Of a stretch of DNA of 64,000 nt, positions 49,593 to 58,363 are shown piece by piece (within the stretch, counting starts at the first letter, position 1; every line of letters begins with the position of its first letter). Source of the DNA: an uncultured Erysipelotrichaceae bacterium (GTDB lineage: Bacteria > Bacillota_I > Bacilli_A > RF39 > UBA660); contig CACXJP010000001.1 in NCBI GenBank assembly GCA_902768065.1, positions 1 through 64,000 on the forward strand, in the 5' to 3' direction. The position numbers were made by a program, and so were the translations under genes. The notes under the pieces are model-generated. The model searched no databases. It had not been told where the DNA came from and saw nothing but the letters and a program-made list of their open reading frames with translations.

Positions 49593-51524
49593 CTAAATAT
49601 CCAAGTTTTCTACATATGTAGCATTTGTTTCAATAAATTCACGTCTTGGCTCTACTTCTTCACCCATTAATTTAGAAAAAACTTCATCTGCAGCTATAGT
49701 ATCTTCAACAGTAATCTGTCTAAGAACTCTAGAATTAATATCCATTGTTGTTTCATTTAATTCTTCTGCATCCATTTCACCTAAACCTTTCATACGAGTA
49801 ATTTCATATTTTGTACCTTTTTCATTTAAAACCTTAACATATTCATCTCTTTCTTCTTCATTTAAAACATATTTTATATTTTTTCCATGTTTTATACAGA
49901 ATAAAGGAGGTTGAGCAGCATATACATGTCCAGCTTCAACTATCGGCTTAAAGAAACGATAAAATAAAGTTAATAACAATACACGAATATGACTTCCATC
50001 AACATCTGCATCAGTCATTATAATAATTTTATGATATCTAAGTTTAGACAAATCAAATTCATCACCTATACCAGTACCAAAAGCAGTTATAATAGTACGT
50101 ATTTCTTCATTTCCAAGAGCTCTATCTAATCTTGCTTTTTCAACATTTAAAATTTTTCCTCGTAAAGGTAAAATTGCTTGAGTCATAGAATCTCTACCTT
50201 TAATAGCAGATCCACCAGCAGAATCTCCCTCGACTAAGAATATTTCAGAAACAGTAGCATCTTTACTCTTACAATCTGAAAGCTTTCCATAGAAATTTGT
50301 AACATCTAAATCACCTTTTCTACGAGTTAATTCTCTTGCTTTCTTTGCAGCTACCCTTGCTCTACTAGCAGTCATAGATTTATCAACTATAACCTTTGCT
50401 TGATCAGGATTTTCCATTAAAAATCTTTCAAATGACTCTGAAAATATTTTATCCGCAACTCCCCTAACCTCACTATTTCCAAGTTTTGTCTTAGTTTGTC
50501 CTTCAAATTGAGGATTAGGATGTTTAATAGAAATAATCATTGTAATTCCTTCTCTAACATCATCACCAGTAAGAGGATCATCTTTTTCTTTTAATATACC
50601 ATTACTTTGAGCATATCTATTTAATATCCTTGTTAATGCTCTTCTTACACCATCCTCATGTGTACCACCTTCAGGCGTTGTAATGTTATTAACAAAAGAA
50701 TAAATACTTGAATTATATGTTTCATTATATTGTAATGCAACCTCTACTTTTATATCTTTATCCTCACCTTCAACATCAACAATAGTATCATGTATAGGAT
50801 TCTTATTTTTATTAAGCATTTGAACATATTCAACAAGACCACCTTCATAACAGAAAGAATCTTTTTTATCAGCTTCTCTATCATCATATAAGGTTATTCT
50901 TAATCCTTTATTTAAAAACGCTAACTCTTTTAATCTTGTTTTTAATATTTCATAATCATACACAGTTGTTTCAGTAAAAATATCATCATCTGGTAAAAAA
51001 TGAACAGTTGTTCCAGTTCTCTCTTTATCACATTTATCAACAACCTTAAGTTCTCCCTCTGGATGACCTCCATGACTATATCTTTGAAAATAAACGTTTC
51101 CATCTCTATATACTTTTACTTCCAACCAATCACTTAAAGCATTAACAACACTAGCACCAACACCATGTAAACCACCAGAAACTTTATATCCTCCGCCACC
51201 AAATTTACCTCCAGCATGAAGGACAGTATATACTGTTTCCACAGTACTTTTACCAGTCTTTGGATGAATATCTACAGGTATACCTCTACCATCATCTTTA
51301 ACAACAATACTATTATCTTTACATACTGTAACTTCAATATGTTTACAATAACCAGCTAAAGCTTCATCTATTGCATTATCTACTATTTCCCATACTAAAT
51401 GATGTAAACCTCTAGAACTTGTGGTACCAATATACATTCCAGGTCTTTTTCTTACTGCTTCAAGTCCTTCTAAAACCTGAATTGCAGAAGAATCATATTC
51501 TTTAGTAACTTTTTCTTCTTCCAT
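49593..51524 (-). CDS. gyrB: DNA gyrase subunit B
   Basis: The ATPase subunit of gyrase. The 643-residue protein shows the GHKL ATP site ([43 protein letters not shown]), the Toprim motif [11 protein letters not shown] and [14 protein letters not shown], and the [11 protein letters not shown] end. Length is normal. It is between recF (8 bp) and gyrA (9 bp) in the standard dnaA-dnaN-recF-gyrB-gyrA order. Confidence 0.98.
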   Translation of the reverse strand: MEEEKVTKEYDSSAIQVLEGLEAVRKRPGMYIGTTSSRGLHHLVWEIVDNAIDEALAGYCKHIEVTVCKDNSIVVKDDGRGIPVDIHPKTGKSTVETVYTVLHAGGKFGGGGYKVSGGLHGVGASVVNALSDWLEVKVYRDGNVYFQRYSHGGHPEGELKVVDKCDKERTGTTVHFLPDDDIFTETTVYDYEILKTRLKELAFLNKGLRITLYDDREADKKDSFCYEGGLVEYVQMLNKNKNPIHDTIVDVEGEDKDIKVEVALQYNETYNSSIYSFVNNITTPEGGTHEDGVRRALTRILNRYAQSNGILKEKDDPLTGDDVREGITMIISIKHPNPQFEGQTKTKLGNSEVRGVADKIFSESFERFLMENPDQAKVIVDKSMTASRARVAAKKARELTRRKGDLDVTNFYGKLSDCKSKDATVSEIFLVEGDSAGGSAIKGRDSMTQAILPLRGKILNVEKARLDRALGNEEIRTIITAFGTGIGDEFDLSKLRYHKIIIMTDADVDGSHIRVLLLTLFYRFFKPIVEAGHVYAAQPPLFCIKHGKNIKYVLNEEERDEYVKVLNEKGTKYEITRMKGLGEMDAEELNETTMDINSRVLRQITVEDTIAADEVFSKLMGEEVEPRREFIETNATYVENLDI

Positions 51525-51532
51525 TATAATCC

Positions 51533-52645
51533 CTACTTTCTTTCCACAGTACCATTTTTTACAAAAAATACAGCAGAATCTTCTATATATTTTTTATTAA
51601 TATTCTTTAAATCTGTTGTAGTAATAATACTTTGAACACCAGATTGATTAACAATTTTAAGTAATTTATTTCTCTTTTTAATATCTAATTCACTAAATAT
51701 ATCATCCAATAATAAAATAGGAAAAGATCCACTTATATCATTAAAAATTGATATTTCAGATAATTTAAATGATAAAATTGCTAATTTTTGTTGTCCCTGT
51801 GATCCAAAAAATTTTAAATCTTTATTGTTAAATTCAAAAATAAAATCATCACGATGTGGACCATATATTGTCATACCATAATTTAATTCTTTTAAATAAT
51901 TTTTTTTATATGTATGTTTCAATTTTTTCCTTATAGTTTCATGTTCAAAATTATCAAAAACAACATTTGTTGTATATTTAATAGATAAACCTTTATTCCC
52001 AGATATTTCATAAAAATATTTATCAATATTAATATTTACTAAGTCTAAATATTCTCTTCTTTTTTGATAAATAAAAATCGCTTTATCTATAAGTTTATCA
52101 GTAATAATATCTAAATAATTTGTATCTGCAATATTATTGTTAAAGATAATTTTTAAATATTCATTTCTAGTTTTTAATAATTTATTATATTCATTATATA
52201 TTTTTAAGTAATCACGAGAAATCTGAGATAATTGAATATTTAATAAATTTCTTCTAACTCCAGGTGATCCCTTAACAATTTCTAAATCATCTGGTGTAAA
52301 AACAATAACATTTAAATATGATATATAATCAGCAACTTTTTTTATATTAGTATTATTAATAGTTAATTTTTTTTTATCATCTTCTATTTCTATTAAAAGT
52401 TTATTTAAAATTTTACCATTTCTAATATTTCCACTTATTTTACTCTTAGATTTATTAAACATAATAATATTAGGATTTATACCATCTCTGTGAGATTTTG
52501 TAAGAGCAAGCATTACTATTGATTCTAATATATTTGTTTTTCCTTGAGCATTATCACCAACTATAATATTCATATTTTTTTCAAATGAAATATTTAATTT
52601 TGAATAATTTCTAAAATTAATTAGATTTAATTTACTAATTCTCAT
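51533..52645 (-). CDS. recF: DNA replication and repair protein RecF
   Basis: RecF is an SMC-like ATPase that marks gaps for RecOR. The 370-residue protein has [13 protein letters not shown], Walker A ([12 protein letters not shown]), the signature [16 protein letters not shown] and Walker B ([13 protein letters not shown]). Length is normal. In Bacillus the small S4-domain gene yaaA lies between dnaN and recF; here that slot holds comK. The intergenic region carries the comK terminator. Confidence 0.96.
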   Translation of the reverse strand: MRISKLNLINFRNYSKLNISFEKNMNIIVGDNAQGKTNILESIVMLALTKSHRDGINPNIIMFNKSKSKISGNIRNGKILNKLLIEIEDDKKKLTINNTNIKKVADYISYLNVIVFTPDDLEIVKGSPGVRRNLLNIQLSQISRDYLKIYNEYNKLLKTRNEYLKIIFNNNIADTNYLDIITDKLIDKAIFIYQKRREYLDLVNINIDKYFYEISGNKGLSIKYTTNVVFDNFEHETIRKKLKHTYKKNYLKELNYGMTIYGPHRDDFIFEFNNKDLKFFGSQGQQKLAILSFKLSEISIFNDISGSFPILLLDDIFSELDIKKRNKLLKIVNQSGVQSIITTTDLKNINKKYIEDSAVFFVKNGTVERK

Positions 52646-52750
52646 TTAAAGCCACTTAAACGACACATATAATCACCTTTCCCCTATTATGGTATTCCTA
52701 TACATACATTAATATTATATCATAAATGACCATTTAAAGCACCAAAAAAT

Positions 52751-52781
52751 GAAAAAATAGCTATTTTTTAGCTATTTTTTC
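52751..52781 (-). terminator. Hairpin terminator over the comK stop
   Basis: GAAAAAATAGC pairs with GCTATTTTTTC (52771-52781 with 52751-52761), followed by CATTTTTT. The comK stop TAA (52768-52770) is in the loop. Confidence 0.7.
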
Positions 52782-53214
52782 TATTACGAAGTATTAAGTC
52801 AAGCCTAGATGCTCTAGATAACTGATTTTCAAGACTTCTAAAAGAGCAAGGAACAATAATTTCTTTGTTGTTATCAAAAATAATTTTAGTATTATTTGCA
52901 TCAATTTTATAAATGTTTTTTACTCTCTTTAAAGAAATCCATACACAGTCATCTGCATAAGGTGAAGTGGTAGGAAATACTACAAGGTTAGTTGAATCTT
53001 CAACAACAATAGGAACTTTGTATTCAGCGCCTAAAATACTTTTAGCTCCAGCTTTTCTCCCTTCATATGAGCTACCAAAATATTTACAGCTTTCATCCAT
53101 AATATTAAATGGTTTCTCATGTATTAAATACCTTTCTTCATCTTCATACACTAAACTACTACCATTATCATTAGGTAAAATTGCTAGTGTACCTTTACTT
53201 ATTTCATACTTCAT
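52768..53214 (-). CDS. comK: ComK-family competence transcription factor
   Basis: ComK is the master activator of DNA-uptake genes in Bacillus. The 148-residue protein matches it throughout: KGTLAILPN at the start, the signature DESCKYFGSSYEGRKAGAKS (40-59), VPIVVED, VVFPTTSPYADDCVWISL (78-95) and SFRSLENQLSRASRL (124-138). It is shorter than B. subtilis ComK (192), ending soon after the last conserved helix, so it lacks the C-terminal part linked to MecA/ClpC control and stability. It lies between dnaN and recF, an unusual place. Upstream are three phased repeats and a hairpin next to its ribosome binding site (AAAGGGG). Confidence 0.88.
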   Translation of the reverse strand: MKYEISKGTLAILPNDNGSSLVYEDEERYLIHEKPFNIMDESCKYFGSSYEGRKAGAKSILGAEYKVPIVVEDSTNLVVFPTTSPYADDCVWISLKRVKNIYKIDANNTKIIFDNNKEIIVPCSFRSLENQLSRASRLDLILRNRKNS

Positions 53215-53234
53215 ATTCTATCGAATCCCCTTTC

Positions 53235-53256
53235 TGGAAGCATTTTTTAGCTTCCA
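53235..53256 (-). promoter_or_regulatory. Hairpin in the comK leader
   Basis: TGGAAGC pairs with GCTTCCA around an 8-nt A/T loop, ending two bases before the AAAGGGG ribosome binding site of comK. There is no T run, so it is not a terminator on this strand; an effect on comK translation or mRNA stability is possible. Confidence 0.55.
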
Positions 53257-53276
53257 ATAACATTTATATCAAAAGA

Positions 53277-53304
53277 ATATGACGAAATATGTCGTATTAT
53301 GTCG
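53277..53304. repeat. Three 8-bp repeats at 10-bp spacing upstream of comK
   Basis: ATATGACG (53277-53284), ATATGTCG (53287-53294) and TTATGTCG (53297-53304) are in the same orientation with starts exactly 10 bp apart, that is one helical turn. They overlap the expected -35 region of a comK promoter whose -10 (TATAAA, minus strand, 53263-53268) has no good -35 partner. This fits an activator or repressor binding array. Confidence 0.7.
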
Positions 53305-53332
53305 AAAAAAAAGAACTTTTTTAATAAGTTCT
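53303..53332 (-). terminator. Intrinsic terminator over the dnaN stop
   Basis: AGAACTT pairs with AAGTTCT followed by eight T on the minus strand. The dnaN stop (53321-53323) is in the loop. Confidence 0.82.
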
Positions 53333-54448
53333 AATTGGTAATACTAATTGAGTTAAACTTTCATCTTCACTTGATTTTATTAAAATAGGTTTAATTTCAC
53401 CTACAAAATGCAAATCCACATTTTCTGTGGAAAAACTTTTCAAAGCTTCCATCATATACTTAGCACTAAATGAAATCTTAATATTTTCATCATTATTCTT
53501 TGTAATATTCATTTTTTCTTCAACTCTACCTATTTCTACAGAACTACTCTTTAATATAAGAGTATTATCCTTAGTTTCTAAAGTAACAATGTTCTTTTCT
53601 TTATCACTTGTTAAAATACTAACACGATCTATAACATTATAAAAATCATTCAAATTAGTACTTACTATTAACATAGAATCTTCAGGTAATAAATTAGAAG
53701 TATTAGGATATGTACCATTAATAAGTCTTGATTCAAATTTTAAATTAGATTTTTTAAATAAAATTTTGTTATTAAATATGTGTAATTCAACAATTTCTTC
53801 ATCATCACCCAATATTTTAGTAAATTCAGATAAATTATGACTAGGAATTACAATATTATATGATTCTTCACTTATTTTATTTAGTTTAACTATTTTTCTA
53901 GCTAAACGATATGAATCTGTAGAATTACATTCTAATATATCCCCTACTATATTAAAATTAATTCCTGTTAATACAGGTTTACTTTCTTCATTTGAAGATG
54001 CAAATGCTGTTTGATTAACAATACTTTTTAGTATTCCAGCATTAATATCTATTTTTTTCTTACTTTCTTCTAAATTAATATTTGGATATTCAGATTCACT
54101 TATTCCATTTAAATTAAACTCACTTTTATCACTATATATTAATATTTTTAATTCATCTATTACTTCTATATTAATATACTTATCAGGTAATTTTCTAACT
54201 ATATCTAATATATACTTACCTTGTATAATAATACTTCCTTCACTCTCAATTTTAAAATCTTCATCATTATTACTTTCGATTACAGCTTGAATAGTAATAT
54301 CATTATCACTTGCTGTTAATGTTAACTTCTTTCTTTTTAATTCAAATTTAATTCCTCCAAGAACAGGAATAAGATTTTTTGTTGATAGAGCTTTTGATAC
54401 CTTTATTAATGAATCTAATAATAATTCTTTTTTTATTGTAAATTTCAT
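53321..54448 (-). CDS. dnaN: DNA polymerase III beta sliding clamp
   Basis: The ring-shaped clamp that holds the polymerase on DNA. The 375-residue protein starts MKFTIKKELLLDSLIKVSKAL at ATG 54446-54448, behind AGAAGGA; a longer frame with no ribosome binding site is rejected. Three repeated clamp domains can be followed (KNLIPVLGGIKFEL, FASSNEESKPVLTGINF, and the end ESLTQLVLPIRTY with the conserved peptide-pocket Pro-Ile/Leu-Arg). It lies 129 bp after dnaA, the gap holding DnaA boxes. Confidence 0.97.
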   Translation of the reverse strand: MKFTIKKELLLDSLIKVSKALSTKNLIPVLGGIKFELKRKKLTLTASDNDITIQAVIESNNDEDFKIESEGSIIIQGKYILDIVRKLPDKYINIEVIDELKILIYSDKSEFNLNGISESEYPNINLEESKKKIDINAGILKSIVNQTAFASSNEESKPVLTGINFNIVGDILECNSTDSYRLARKIVKLNKISEESYNIVIPSHNLSEFTKILGDDEEIVELHIFNNKILFKKSNLKFESRLINGTYPNTSNLLPEDSMLIVSTNLNDFYNVIDRVSILTSDKEKNIVTLETKDNTLILKSSSVEIGRVEEKMNITKNNDENIKISFSAKYMMEALKSFSTENVDLHFVGEIKPILIKSSEDESLTQLVLPIRTY

Positions 54449-54485
54449 ATATATATCCTTCTTTCTTTTTTTATTCATATTATTA

Positions 54486-54557
54486 CTGTGGAAAATGTTT
54501 AAAATCACCTAAACACTTATATATATTTAAATTATAACATTTTTTCCTTGTGGATTA
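54486..54557. other. oriC, dnaA-dnaN segment: DnaA boxes and AT-rich stretch
   Basis: Two DnaA-box-like sequences, TGTGGAAAA (54486-54494) and TGTGGATTA (54549-54557), flank about 50 bp of almost pure A/T, resembling the unwinding region that Bacillus has between dnaA and dnaN. The boxes deviate from TGTGGATAA by one or two bases. Confidence 0.6.
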
Positions 54558-54577
54558 AATGTTTATAATTAATCATT

Positions 54578-55966
54578 TCACACAACCCCAATATCATTCT
54601 TCAATTTCTCTATTATATTAGCAAGATCACTATTCTCTCTAATTTCTTTTTCAATCTTTTCAACAGAATGCATTACTGTAGAATGATCTTTACCTCCAAA
54701 CTCTATTCCAATTTTAGGAAAAGATTCATTTGTCATTGTTCTACAGAGGTACATTGCAATCTGTCTAGGAAAAGAAATATTTGAACTTCTCTTCTTACTT
54801 CTAATATCTTCAACGGAAATTTGAAAGTATTCTGAAACAATTTTTTGTATTCTATGAACATCATTTTTTTCTACAATTCCCATTGTATTAAAATCTTTCA
54901 GAGCTTCTATAGCTAAATCTAGATTAATTTTTTCTCCACCCATAATTGTGGAATATGCAATTAATCTTGTGATTGCACCTTCTAAGTGTCTAACATCAGG
55001 ACCAATATTTGATGCAATATATTCAATAACATCATCAGGAATGTCTTTTTCAAAATTTCCTGCAGTTATTTTCTTTTTTAATATATCTTTTCTTAAATTA
55101 TAGTCTGGAGGAGAAATATTTACTCTCAGTCCCCAACTAAACCTTGTTCTTAAACGATCTTCTAACTGTTTCAAATCATCAGGACTTCTATCAGAAGAAA
55201 CAATAATTTGTTTACTATCATTAAATAAATTGTTAAATGTGTGGAAAAATTCTTGTTGTGATTGTTGTGCACCACCAAGATATTGTATATCATCAATAAT
55301 TAGTACATCTATATTTCTATATTTATCTTTAAAGAATTCTACGTAACTAAAATTAGTACCATTTTCATCTTTTCTATTAGTTTTTACGAATTCATCAACG
55401 AATTGTTCACTTGTAACATAAAGAACTCTTTTATCAGAATTCTGCTGTATATAATTTCCTATTGCATGCATTAAGTGAGTTTTACCAACGCCACTATTTC
55501 CATATAAAAATAAAGGATTATATATTTTTCCAGGTTTTTCAGCTACTGATAAAGCAGCAGCGTGTGCAAATTTATTAGAATTACCAACAATAAAAGTATC
55601 AAAAATATAATTACTATTTAAGTTAGAATCTACCCTATTCACTTTAGTATCTTTTTTTTCTATAGAATTAGAATCAGAATTAACAAATTCATCATCTAAT
55701 AAAGAATTATTTTCTTCTACTTCTTCTTTTAATAAAAATATAAGATCATAATTAGTATTGGTTAAATCATATAATATTGAAGATATCATTTCAGAAAAAT
55801 TATCTGTTATATGTTTTTTATGAACGGTCATTGGTACAATAATATACGCTTTATTATTACTAAGTTTATATAATTCTGTTTCCTTAAACCAGGTATTATA
55901 AGAAAGAGAGGTTAATTTTTCTTTTAAAGTATCTAACAATTTAGACCAAATGATATCTACATTCAA
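54578..55966 (-). CDS. dnaA: Chromosomal replication initiator DnaA
   Basis: DnaA-ATP melts the origin. The protein (462 residues from TTG 55964-55966) has an N-terminal helicase-loading domain (DIIWSKLLDTLKEKL), a variable linker, the AAA+ domain with Walker A (GNSGVGKTHLM), Walker B (VLIIDDIQYLGG) and the arginine-finger region, and domain IV with the DnaA signature (FGGKDHSTVMHSVEKIEKE). An in-frame ATG at 55975 directly abuts GGGGAG, so TTG nine bases further is the better start; this is uncertain. It is transcribed away from the oriC region. Confidence 0.96.
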   Translation of the reverse strand: MNVDIIWSKLLDTLKEKLTSLSYNTWFKETELYKLSNNKAYIIVPMTVHKKHITDNFSEMISSILYDLTNTNYDLIFLLKEEVEENNSLLDDEFVNSDSNSIEKKDTKVNRVDSNLNSNYIFDTFIVGNSNKFAHAAALSVAEKPGKIYNPLFLYGNSGVGKTHLMHAIGNYIQQNSDKRVLYVTSEQFVDEFVKTNRKDENGTNFSYVEFFKDKYRNIDVLIIDDIQYLGGAQQSQQEFFHTFNNLFNDSKQIIVSSDRSPDDLKQLEDRLRTRFSWGLRVNISPPDYNLRKDILKKKITAGNFEKDIPDDVIEYIASNIGPDVRHLEGAITRLIAYSTIMGGEKINLDLAIEALKDFNTMGIVEKNDVHRIQKIVSEYFQISVEDIRSKKRSSNISFPRQIAMYLCRTMTNESFPKIGIEFGGKDHSTVMHSVEKIEKEIRENSDLANIIEKLKNDIGVV

Positions 55967-55975
55967 TTTAACCAT

Positions 55976-56210
55976 CTCCCCACAAGAATAATTAATTAGG
56001 TTTTATTCTACAATATAAATGAAAAAAAATAAATGCTTTTTTGGAAAAAAAAGTAATTCACACATAATCCACATAGTATTCCACAACTAAAACAGTTGAT
56101 ATACATATATATTCGACACTTTTCCACATTTTCCACAAAATATTATACACATATGTTTATTAAGTTATCAACAGTATTGTGGAAATTGTGAAAACAAGAA
56201 AAAAATAAAG
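55976..56210. other. oriC, region upstream of dnaA with DnaA-box cluster
   Basis: The region between divergent dnaA and rpmH holds at least six degenerate DnaA boxes: TAATCCACA (56065-56073), TATTCCACA (56077-56085), two adjacent TTTTCCACA (56120-56128, 56129-56137), TTATCAACA (56165-56173), and an opposite TGTGGAAAT (56178-56186). None is the perfect TTATCCACA. Gene direction switches here, so this is the chromosome origin. A T-rich stretch (56027-56052, minus side) precedes the cluster. No gene is present. Confidence 0.85.
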
Positions 56211-56216
56211 TTTTAA

Positions 56217-56246
56217 TTGACAAATAACCTATATTATTATTATAAT
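56217..56246 (+). promoter_or_regulatory. Sigma-A promoter of rpmH
   Basis: TTGACA (56217-56222), 18 bp, TATAAT (56241-56246), directly beside the oriC box cluster and about 30 bp ahead of rpmH. Confidence 0.8.
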
Positions 56247-56276
56247 AATGTAGATTTATGTCGGGAGGTGGAAGCA

Positions 56277-56399
56277 ATGAAGAGAACATATCAACCAAAT
56301 AATCGTAAAAAAGCTAAAAAATTAGGATTTTTTGCACGTAAAAAAACAAATATATTAAATCGTCGTCGTCGTAAGGGTCGTAAAGTACTATGTAAATAA
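56277..56399 (+). CDS. rpmH: 50S ribosomal protein L34 (four residues short)
   Basis: L34 is a small, very basic 23S rRNA-binding protein. It reads MKRTYQPNNRKKAKKLGF at the start and RRRRKGRKVLCK at the end, as in the family. It has 40 residues rather than 44: the segment usually reading TKNGRKVL is here TNIL, so the conserved Gly-Arg pair is lost in frame. The start ATG follows GGGAGGTGG. The conserved rpmH-rnpA-yidC-khpB order follows. Confidence 0.95.
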   Translation: MKRTYQPNNRKKAKKLGFFARKKTNILNRRRRKGRKVLCK

Positions 56400-56401
56400 A
56401 A

Positions 56402-56427
56402 TACCGCTGCTAAAACAGTGGTTTTTT
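56402..56427 (+). terminator. Terminator/attenuator between rpmH and rnpA
   Basis: ACCGCTG pairs with CAGTGGT (one G-U pair) followed by TTTTTT, three bases after the rpmH stop. It may set the high rpmH to low rnpA ratio. Confidence 0.75.
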
Positions 56428-56452
56428 ACTTTAAAGGATAGTGATTTATAAA

Positions 56453-56767
56453 ATGAAAAAAAAATTTATAGTAAAAGAAAATAAAGAATTTCAAAAAGTT
56501 ATAAATAATGGAATTTGTAGAAAAAACAAAAGTTTTGTTATTTATAGTTTAGAAAATGAATTATCTTATAACAAATATGGTATATCTGTAAGTAAAAAAC
56601 ATGGAAATGCTGTATTTAGAAATAAATATAAAAGAAAAATAAGATCAATAATAGATAATTGTAAAAAAGACTATAATAATGGAAAAGATTATATTATAAT
56701 ATTAAGAAGAGGAGCGATTGGTAAATCTTTTGAAGAATTAAAAAAAGATTACTTACAATTAATATAA
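56453..56767 (+). CDS. rnpA: Ribonuclease P protein component
   Basis: The protein subunit of RNase P, which trims tRNA 5' ends. The 104-residue basic protein shows KKKFIVKENKEFQKVIN, GISVSKKHGNAVFRNKYKRKIRSII (the RNR-type RNA-binding motif, here FRNKYKR) and IIILRRGA. The start MKKKF at 56453 has an AAAGGATAG site; an upstream GTG is rejected. It is slightly shorter than average. Confidence 0.92.
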   Translation: MKKKFIVKENKEFQKVINNGICRKNKSFVIYSLENELSYNKYGISVSKKHGNAVFRNKYKRKIRSIIDNCKKDYNNGKDYIIILRRGAIGKSFEELKKDYLQLI

Positions 56768-56787
56768 ATCTCTAGAAAGGAAATATT

Positions 56788-57726
56788 ATGAAAAAAAATA
56801 AAATTAAAGTAATTATTGTATTGATGTTATTACTATTAACAATGACAGGATGTACAAAAGTATTAACTGATAGTAATAATAAAGCAGTAAAAAATGAAGC
56901 GACAGGACAAACATTAACAAAAAATATAATATGTAAACCCACAAATAAAAATACAATAAAAATATATGAGGAAAACAAAGTAAATATTGAAAAATTACCA
57001 GAATGTAAAGATTTTAAGATAACATCAGGAAAATATGAAGGATTATGGACATCAATTTTTGTTAAAACTTTAGCCTTTGTTTTATTAAAAATAGGTAATA
57101 TAGTAAAAAATTATGGTGTTTCAGTAATAATAGTAAGTATAATAATAAGGTTGATTGCATTCCCACTTACAAAAAAATCAATGATACAATCAGAAACAAT
57201 GAAAAAAGCCCAACCAGAATTAAATAGAATTCAAAAGAAATATGCAAATAAAAAAGATCAAGAATCAATGATGAAACAAAATCAAGAAACAATGGCTGTG
57301 TATAAAAAATATGGAATAAATCCACTTGCTGGCTGTTTATTTGCTTTTATTCAACTTCCAATATTTGTAGCATTTTTTGAAGCAGTTCAAAGAACTCCAG
57401 TAATATTTGAAGATAAATTTTTAGGATTACAATTAGGAACTACTCCTGCGGTGGGAATAACTACTCCAACATTCTATTCATATATAATACTAATGATAAT
57501 TATAGCAGTAACTACTTTCTTATCATTTAAGATGAATTCAATGGCTAATATGGATGATCCTACAATGAAGATGATGCCAATTATGATGACAGGTATGATA
57601 ATAATAACAGCAGCTTTTATGCCAACAGGATTAGGAATATATTGGGTAACATCTAATTTATTTACAATATGTCAAAATAAGATATTGAAAAGGAGCAAAG
57701 ATGGAAATGGAAAAGCACAAGTTTAG
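56788..57726 (+). CDS. yidC: Membrane protein insertase YidC (SpoIIIJ type)
   Basis: YidC inserts and folds inner-membrane proteins. The 312-residue protein has a lipoprotein-type signal (hydrophobic core then LTMTGC, Cys22), a short outer region and five membrane helices. The helix following YGVSVIIVSIIIRLIAFPL carries the hydrophilic-groove Arg, and the cytoplasmic loop QPELNRIQKKYANKKD and the YGINPLAGCLFAFIQLPIFVAFF helix are typical. In Bacillus this gene (spoIIIJ) is also needed for sporulation. It overlaps khpB by 26 bases. Confidence 0.96.
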   Translation: MKKNKIKVIIVLMLLLLTMTGCTKVLTDSNNKAVKNEATGQTLTKNIICKPTNKNTIKIYEENKVNIEKLPECKDFKITSGKYEGLWTSIFVKTLAFVLLKIGNIVKNYGVSVIIVSIIIRLIAFPLTKKSMIQSETMKKAQPELNRIQKKYANKKDQESMMKQNQETMAVYKKYGINPLAGCLFAFIQLPIFVAFFEAVQRTPVIFEDKFLGLQLGTTPAVGITTPTFYSYIILMIIIAVTTFLSFKMNSMANMDDPTMKMMPIMMTGMIIITAAFMPTGLGIYWVTSNLFTICQNKILKRSKDGNGKAQV

Positions 57727-58324
57727 TGGAAAAACAAAAGAAGAAGCAATACAAACAGCAAAAGAAGAATTACAAGAGATAGAAGAAAACTTATTCATTA
57801 AAGAAGTTGGAGAATCAAAAGGTGGTTTATTTAAAAGTAAAAAAGTAGAAATAGAAGTAATAGAAAAAAGAGAAGTAGTAAAATATATTAAAGAATACTT
57901 AATAAAAATATTAAAAAGTATGGGTTTCAATGTAAATATTGAAGTAAAAACAAAAGAAGAAGTTCCTAAATATATAATTTTTTCAGATAATGATGCATTA
58001 TTAATAGGAAAGAATGGAAAAAACTTAAAAGCACTTTCCATCCTAGTAAGTCAACATTTAAATAATGAGATAGGAAGAAATTATAAATTTGTAATAGATA
58101 TAAATGAATACAAAGAAAAAAGAGAAAAATCACTTGAAAGACTTGCAAAAAGAATAGCAAGAGAAGTAAGAACAACAAAAGTAGAAGCAAAATTAGATTC
58201 AATGAATTCATATGAAAGAAGAATAATACATAATGCATTAACAAACTATAAAGGAATTTATACGGAGAGTGAAGGAGAAGAACCAAATCGTTGCGTTGTA
58301 ATAAAACCAAAAGAAGATGAATAA
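57701..58324 (+). CDS. khpB: RNA-binding protein KhpB (Jag)
   Basis: A KH-R3H RNA-binding protein that acts with KhpA on cell-wall and division genes in related bacteria. The 207-residue protein has the N-terminal Jag domain (KFSGKTKEEAIQTAKEEL), a KH domain (LIGKNGKNLKALSILVSQ) and the C-terminal R3H motif (MNSYERRIIHNALTNYKGI). An AAAGGAGC site precedes the ATG inside the yidC end. The stop codon is in the loop of the following hairpin. Confidence 0.95.
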   Translation: MEMEKHKFSGKTKEEAIQTAKEELQEIEENLFIKEVGESKGGLFKSKKVEIEVIEKREVVKYIKEYLIKILKSMGFNVNIEVKTKEEVPKYIIFSDNDALLIGKNGKNLKALSILVSQHLNNEIGRNYKFVIDINEYKEKREKSLERLAKRIAREVRTTKVEAKLDSMNSYERRIIHNALTNYKGIYTESEGEEPNRCVVIKPKEDE

Positions 58325-58338
58325 CCTTCTTTTTTTTG
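58311..58338 (+). terminator. Terminator over the khpB stop
   Basis: AAGAAG pairs with CTTCTT (58311-58316 with 58326-58331), followed by seven T. The khpB stop (58322-58324) is in the loop. Confidence 0.65.
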
Positions 58339-58363
58339 ATAAAATAAAAAAGAGGTATTTTAT

